A stretch of 9,569 nucleotides of DNA, taken from DATEPR01 sp036503065 (GTDB lineage Bacteria; Actinomycetota; Actinomycetes; Mycobacteriales; Pseudonocardiaceae). Position numbers and translations under genes: made by a program. The stretch lies in assembly GCA_036503065.1 (NCBI GenBank), contig DASXXM010000333.1, positions 1-9,569 of the forward strand, written 5' to 3'. This document shows, one piece after another, positions 6,080-9,569 of the stretch; within the stretch, counting starts at the first letter, position 1; every line of letters begins with the position of its first letter. Below the pieces are notes generated by a model, which did not search any database, had not been told where the DNA came from, and saw nothing but the letters and a program-made list of their open reading frames with translations.

Positions 6080-8602
6080 TCACCGGCCGTCGTCGAGTGT
6101 CCCACTGAAGCGTCCGACGACCTCGTCCGCATCGTCGAACAGTTGGCCCTGGGTGCGCCACTGGTTCGGACCGCGCTGCTGGTCGCCGCCGCCCTGGCCA
6201 CCGCCGCCGCCCATGCCGCCCATCATCGGCATCCCGCCCATCTGGCTGGGTTGGCCCTGCTGGCCCTGGTCCGGCGCGCCGTCCGGGGCCGCGGCGAGGC
6301 CCGCGCCGCCGGGCTGACCCATCGGGGTCACGTCGGTGCCGGCCACGCCGGCATGGCCGGGCACAGCGGTGCCACCGAACATGTCGTGGCTGCCGTGCTG
6401 CGGGCCGAAGAACGCGGCTGCCGCGTGGCTGCCGCCGACCGCACCGCCCAACGCATTGCCGAAGGACGACGACGGATCGCTGAAACCCTGTGCGAAGGCG
6501 GAGTTGTCCGTACCGCCGACAAGTGCGCCAGGGTCGCCGGTGGTGGCTGGCTGGGTCGTCTGCGGCATGGCCGACGGATCGATGAAGCCGGCCTGCTGGC
6601 TGGTGTCGCTGACCAGCGTCGCGGGGGCCTGCGCTCCGGCGGCCGGTCCTGATGCGGCCACCGGAGTGGCTGAGTTGGCCGCCGGCGTGGCCGGGTCGCC
6701 GACCGGCTGCGCGTGGGCGGCGGTCGACGTCGCCGTCGGGTCTGCGATGCCCTGAGCGGTCGACGTTGCCGTTGCGCCGGTGGCGGGCGTCGGCTGGGCG
6801 CCCGCGTGGTCGAGGGTGTACGTGGTCGGCTGGCCGGAGCCGTCGTCCACGGTGACCTTGACTTCGCCGCCGGGCTGTTCCTGTGCGGTGATGGTCGTGT
6901 TGCCGTCGTGGATCACTGCCTTGCCGTCGGCGCCCGGTGTGATGTGTTGCACGTTCGATGCGCCGGCCGGGATCGACATATGGGCCGGCGTTGCGGTGGT
7001 CGTCGGCGTCGGCGTGGCGCCGTGGCCGAAGGCGATGTCGTACGACTTGGGCTGGCCGGTGCCGTCCTGCGTGGTCAGCTGCATGGTGCCCTGGCTGTTC
7101 GGGCCGGTCATGCTCAGCGTGTTGCTGCCGTGTTGGACGGTGAGACTCTCGGGGGGCGTGCTCGTCGTGTTGCCGGTGTCGGTGCCGCTCGGGACCGTGG
7201 TCAGCGGCGGGGTCGGGCCGGTGGTCGGTGGCGTCGGGACCGTAGGGGCTGGCGTCTGCGGGACGGTGGGGGGCGTCGGCGTCGGGACGCTCGGGGCGCT
7301 GCTGGGCGCGGTGGACCCGCCTGTCGAGCTACCGGAAGTCGAACCAGGACTGCTGCCGGAACTGGGGCCGCTGCTGGTCGGTGTGGTGGTGGCGGTGGGG
7401 ACCTGGATGCCCTGGCTGAGGTCGGAGAACGGGTTCGCGTTGATCTTGCCGAGGCCCTGGTTCATGGCGTCGAACGACTGGCCCACCGTGTCGTGCGTGG
7501 ACTTGGTGATCGAGTCGAACGAGGTCTTCTTCTGGTCGAAGTTCGGCTTGAACACGCTGTTGAGCCAGTTCGTCGCGTCCATCGACGCGAGGTTCTTCAC
7601 GTTCTGGCTGAGCGAGCCGTTGCAGTCCGTGTCGCCCCAGTCGACATTGCTGAAGACGTTCCACTTCGCCATTCCGCGCAGCTCGTCGTCGTTGGCGTTG
7701 AGCTTGGCCGCGTCGATGATCTGCTGGATGTCACTCGGGCCGAAACCGCCGATATCGCTGGCATACATCTTCAACACGGCCTGGGCCCGTTGCAGGACAG
7801 CGGTTTCGATGGCCTTCAGCTGATCGGTGATCAGCTGGCCTGCCGCTGTCGTGCCGTCGGTGACGGTCTTGGCGTTCTGCATGAACGTGTTGGTGTACTG
7901 CCCGGCGGCCTGGGCCGCCGGGCCCTGCCAGAAACCGCCGAGGGAATTGGTGGCGGTGCTCAGGTTCAGCGAGCTGTCCGACAGTTTGCCGTGCGATGTC
8001 GCGAGTTGGGTGGCGTCGGCGCGGAACTTCGCGAAGTTGATGCCCCGCAGGTTGTCGTAGACCTTCTTGATGTCGTTGTCCAGGTCCGGCGCGCTGCCGA
8101 CCCAGTTCTGGTACGGCGGAATGAAGTACTGGAAGTAGTACATGCCGCGCGAGCCGGGTTCCAGGATCTCGTCCGAGGTGCTCGCGCCGGAACCACCCTG
8201 GGCAACGGTCTTGTTCGCCTCGTTGCCCAGATCGGTGTTGGCCTGGCCGACCGCCTGGTCGTTCTGGACCAACTGCTGCTGTGCCTGGAACTTCGCCTGC
8301 CCGGCCGCCTGGTTCGCCTTGACGAGCTGGTCGCCGAAGAAGCCGGTGCCGTTGACCTGCGCCGCCTGGTTGAACGAATCCGTCGAGCCGTACTGTTGCG
8401 CGTACTGCATGATCTGCGCGTAGTGGGAGACGTAGTCCTGATTCGTGGCCTGCTGGTCGCCGGCGAAGATCGTGCCCTCGAACGGGCTGCCGTAGGCGGC
8501 GGACTGGGCGTAGTCGTTGAGCAGCCGCTGTTTGTCCGCGCCGGAGACGCTCGGGTCGTCCAGTTGCGCCTTGACCGTCGACCACTGCGGATAGTCCGTC
8601 AT
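6080..8602 (-). CDS. Large WXG-like, Ser/Thr/Pro- and Gly-rich ESX-associated protein (840 aa)
   Basis: No enzymatic domain recognised. Residues 1-400 are helical and Gln/Ala-rich, with FWQG at 224-227 in a context (SLGGFWQGPAAQAAGQY) like the turn of WXG100 proteins, followed by a long helix to about 285. Residues 401-480 form a Ser/Thr/Pro-rich linker. Two 35-residue repeats follow (489-523 and 563-597), each ending in DGxGQPxxY and probably beta-structured. Residues 600-760 are Ala/Thr/Pro-rich; 785-807 is a Gly/Met tract; the last 25 residues are acidic (LFDDADEVVGRFSGTLDDGR). No signal peptide or membrane helix is present, as expected for a cytosolic chaperone or type VII substrate. Its ATG overlaps the preceding stop in ATGA, implying translational coupling with the EspC-like gene. 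From memory, the syntenic M. tuberculosis gene Rv3439c encodes a shorter Ala/Pro-rich protein of unknown function. Secretion is inferred from context. Confidence 0.85.
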   Translation of the reverse strand: MTDYPQWSTVKAQLDDPSVSGADKQRLLNDYAQSAAYGSPFEGTIFAGDQQATNQDYVSHYAQIMQYAQQYGSTDSFNQAAQVNGTGFFGDQLVKANQAAGQAKFQAQQQLVQNDQAVGQANTDLGNEANKTVAQGGSGASTSDEILEPGSRGMYYFQYFIPPYQNWVGSAPDLDNDIKKVYDNLRGINFAKFRADATQLATSHGKLSDSSLNLSTATNSLGGFWQGPAAQAAGQYTNTFMQNAKTVTDGTTAAGQLITDQLKAIETAVLQRAQAVLKMYASDIGGFGPSDIQQIIDAAKLNANDDELRGMAKWNVFSNVDWGDTDCNGSLSQNVKNLASMDATNWLNSVFKPNFDQKKTSFDSITKSTHDTVGQSFDAMNQGLGKINANPFSDLSQGIQVPTATTTPTSSGPSSGSSPGSTSGSSTGGSTAPSSAPSVPTPTPPTVPQTPAPTVPTPPTTGPTPPLTTVPSGTDTGNTTSTPPESLTVQHGSNTLSMTGPNSQGTMQLTTQDGTGQPKSYDIAFGHGATPTPTTTATPAHMSIPAGASNVQHITPGADGKAVIHDGNTTITAQEQPGGEVKVTVDDGSGQPTTYTLDHAGAQPTPATGATATSTAQGIADPTATSTAAHAQPVGDPATPAANSATPVAASGPAAGAQAPATLVSDTSQQAGFIDPSAMPQTTQPATTGDPGALVGGTDNSAFAQGFSDPSSSFGNALGGAVGGSHAAAAFFGPQHGSHDMFGGTAVPGHAGVAGTDVTPMGQPGGAGLAAAPDGAPDQGQQGQPSQMGGMPMMGGMGGGGGQGGGDQQRGPNQWRTQGQLFDDADEVVGRFSGTLDDGR
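6812..6916 (-). repeat. Second 35-residue repeat unit inside the 840-aa gene
   Basis: Codes for residues 563-597. Without gaps it matches the first unit at 12 of 35 positions, including the shared ending DGxGQPxxY. The two units start 74 residues apart and are joined by a Thr/Pro-rich spacer. Confidence 0.6.
7034..7138 (-). repeat. First 35-residue repeat unit inside the 840-aa gene
   Basis: Codes for residues 489-523. Alternating polar and hydrophobic residues suggest short beta strands. It follows directly on the Ser/Thr/Pro-rich linker. The unit ends DGTGQPKSYDI, paralleled by DGSGQPTTYTL in the second copy. Confidence 0.6.
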
Positions 8603-8910
8603 GCGCCCTGTCCCGACTTCGTCAGCGAGCCCGAGTTCTGGGTCTCGGCGCCGGCGTACTGCCGGTACGTGTCGGTGAGCTTGTCGCTCAACGTCGTGGT
8701 CGCGGTGCCGAACGCCTTGACGCTGGCGATCACGTTGTCGTGCAGGGCGGTGGCGTACGCGGTGGCCTTGTCGCCGAAGTCGCGGCCGCCGTCGCCCGCG
8801 CCGACCTGGGACTTGCCGATCGCGTCCGCCTCGTCGCCGATGGGTCCGACCTCGCCGTTCACCTTGCCGGCGATCCCGGACATCTCGTCACTGGTCTGGT
8901 AACCAGCCAC
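8599..8910 (-). CDS. EspC/ESX-like small protein, probable type VII secretion substrate (103 aa)
   Basis: Short, helical, soluble protein of the size of EspC/WXG100-type substrates. It begins AGYQTSDEM, like the GYxV/T starts of EspC-family (DUF2580-like) proteins, has two predicted helices, and carries YAGAE near the C-terminus (residues 85-89). YAGAE fits the general type VII secretion motif YxxxD/E and is followed by a flexible Ser/Gly tail. A WXG turn is not present, so EspC-like fits better than EsxA-like. The GTG at 8910 was chosen because the GGGGTGGGGG tract precedes it; the ATG at 8925 (adding 5 residues) is possible. The ATG at 8976 is unlikely because it lies upstream of the predicted promoter box. 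Its TGA overlaps the ATG of the 840-aa gene. From memory, Rv3440c (103 aa) is the M. tuberculosis counterpart. Actual secretion is inferred. Confidence 0.82.
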   Translation of the reverse strand: MAGYQTSDEMSGIAGKVNGEVGPIGDEADAIGKSQVGAGDGGRDFGDKATAYATALHDNVIASVKAFGTATTTLSDKLTDTYRQYAGAETQNSGSLTKSGQGA

Positions 8911-8948
8911 CTGCCCCCACCCCATTCCACTGCGGACGACCTGCAAGC

Positions 8949-8954
8949 ACGATA
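8949..8954 (-). promoter_or_regulatory. Candidate -10 element of the ESX-type operon
   Basis: The minus strand reads TATCGT, fitting TANNNT, in the gap between glmM and the EspC-like gene. It predicts transcription from about 8942 and a leader of about 30 nt to the GTG at 8910. A weak TGTGGC lies 17 nt upstream. This argues against the longer reading frame starting at 8976. Confidence 0.4.
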
Positions 8955-8978
8955 GCCCCGGATCAGGGCCTGCCACAT

Positions 8979-8991
8979 TGACGCAGCGTCA
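8979..8991. promoter_or_regulatory. 13-bp palindrome upstream of the ESX-type operon promoter
   Basis: TGACGC-A-GCGTCA is perfectly symmetrical. It lies just upstream of the -35 position predicted from the TATCGT box, where an activator or repressor could bind. No regulator identity can be assigned. Confidence 0.35.
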
Positions 8992-9020
8992 TCGCGAACG
9001 GTTCCGCCCCCGTCGGACAT

Positions 9021-9053
9021 CTTCGCAGCTCGACAAGCGATTCCGCAGCGAAG
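9021..9053 (-). terminator. Weak hairpin directly after glmM
   Basis: CTTCGC at 9021-9026 and GCGAAG at 9048-9053 can pair around a 21-nt loop starting one base after the glmM stop. The stem is only 6 bp and there is no T-tract, so termination here is tentative. Confidence 0.2.
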
Positions 9054-9569
9054 TCAGCGCACCGACGCGACCACGGTGGCCAGGCGGGACGCGGCGGCCT
9101 CCGCCAGGTCGTGCGTTGGCGCCTCCACCATCACCCGAACGAGTTGTTCGGTGCCGGACGGGCGCAGCAGCACGCGGCCTGCCTCGCCCAGTTCCCGCTG
9201 GACGTCCGCGACCGCGTCCGCGACCGAGCCCGCGACGGCCACCGCGGCCTTGTCGGTGACCCGGACGTTGACCAGGACCTGCGGCAGGCGGCGCATCACG
9301 CCGCCCAGCTCGGCGAGGCTCCGTCCGCTGCCAACGACCCTGGCCATCAGGCGCAGCGCGGTCAGCACGCCGTCGCCGGTGGTGGCGTGCGCGGGCAGCA
9401 GGACGTGACCGGACTGCTCGCCGCCCAACGTGTAGCCGCCGGAGCGGAGCTCCTCCAGCACGTACCGGTCGCCGACGGCCGTGGTGCGCAGGGTGACGCC
9501 GTGTTCCCGCATGGCCAGGTGCAGGCCGAGGTTGCTCATCACGGTGGCCACGACCGTGTCGTCGACGAG
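9054..9569 (-). CDS. glmM: Phosphoglucosamine mutase, C-terminal part (cut by window edge)
   Basis: Interconverts glucosamine-6-phosphate and glucosamine-1-phosphate, the step after GlmS in UDP-GlcNAc synthesis. The visible part is 171 residues of a protein usually near 445. It enters with DDTVVATVMSNLGLH of domain 3, then shows the sugar-specificity loop GGEQSGH (49-55 of the visible part) and ATTGDG (62-67). The phosphate-binding loop of domain 4, LRPSGTEQLVRVMVEAP (135-151), follows, with a normal C-terminus ending at the TGA at 9054. The reading frame is open to the window edge. RPSGTE and GEQSGH are diagnostic of the phosphohexomutase family and of GlmM over phosphomannomutase. The downstream ESX-type operon appears to have its own promoter in the 143-bp gap. 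Confidence 0.96.
   Translation of the reverse strand, partial: LVDDTVVATVMSNLGLHLAMREHGVTLRTTAVGDRYVLEELRSGGYTLGGEQSGHVLLPAHATTGDGVLTALRLMARVVGSGRSLAELGGVMRRLPQVLVNVRVTDKAAVAVAGSVADAVADVQRELGEAGRVLLRPSGTEQLVRVMVEAPTHDLAEAAASRLATVVASVR

Noticed and set aside
6180..6245. Gly/Met-rich tract as a possible frameshift or assembly error
   Set aside because: The frame continues past it for about 40 residues to a sensible acidic C-terminus and the next gene follows with normal spacing.
5273..6652. 459-codon plus-strand frame crossing the hydrolase end and the cassette
   Set aside because: It runs out of frame through the hydrolase and antisense to two well-supported genes; no start signal or family signature.
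6713..8902. 729-codon open frame on the plus strand opposite the 840-aa gene
   Set aside because: The minus-strand product has sensible domains and operon spacing; the plus-strand translation is low-complexity Arg/Gly/Val without motifs.
8911..8976. Longer N-terminus for the EspC-like protein from the ATG at 8976
   Set aside because: The ATG lies upstream of the predicted -10 box, the added residues are not like the family, and the GGGGTGGGGG tract better supports the start at 8910.

Overview
The window comes from a high-GC actinobacterium, most likely of the Pseudonocardiaceae. The evidence is strong G/C third-position bias, GTG starts, leaderless-looking promoters, a type VII (ESX) secretion-associated cassette, and the gene order glmM - ESX-type genes - hydrolase - glmS - nnr - alr. 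From memory, the same order occurs around Rv3441c-Rv3438-glmS-nnr-alr in Mycobacterium tuberculosis, next to ESX-4; I could not check this here.

Layout from left to right: (1) the N-terminal half of alanine racemase alr (minus strand, cut by the window edge); (2) about 330 bp with no gene, holding two diverged copies of a 56-57 bp bipartite element; (3) a broken, 5'-truncated methyltransferase gene on the plus strand, ending 4 bp from the stop of nnr; (4) nnr (bifunctional NAD(P)H-hydrate epimerase/dehydratase) and glmS, a compact minus-strand pair 14 bp apart; (5) a 125-bp divergent intergenic region with a perfect 18-bp palindrome and a DasR/NagR-like operator candidate; (6) an alpha/beta hydrolase on the plus strand, overlapping convergently by 13 bp with (7) a three-gene minus-strand cassette: a 103-aa EspC/ESX-like protein, an 840-aa protein with an FWQG (WXG-like) hairpin and a long Ser/Thr/Pro-rich and Gly/Met-rich tail, and a 155-aa charged coiled-coil protein; (8) the C-terminal part of glmM.

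Metabolically, glmS (fructose-6-P to glucosamine-6-P), glmM (glucosamine-6-P to glucosamine-1-P) and alr (D-alanine) all feed peptidoglycan precursor synthesis, and nnr is a metabolite-repair gene carried along with them. The ESX-type cassette lies inside this cell-wall block. Its first product has a type VII secretion-style YxxxE motif; the cassette has no recognisable core secretion component, so it probably depends on an ESX machine encoded elsewhere.

The accessory part is confined to about 576-1347 (repeat pair plus methyltransferase remnant), which separates nnr from alr. I do not see a clearly new defence or mobile system. The points most worth following up are the regulatory sites upstream of glmS, the repeat pair with DnaA-box-like ends, and the unusual architecture of the 840-aa protein.
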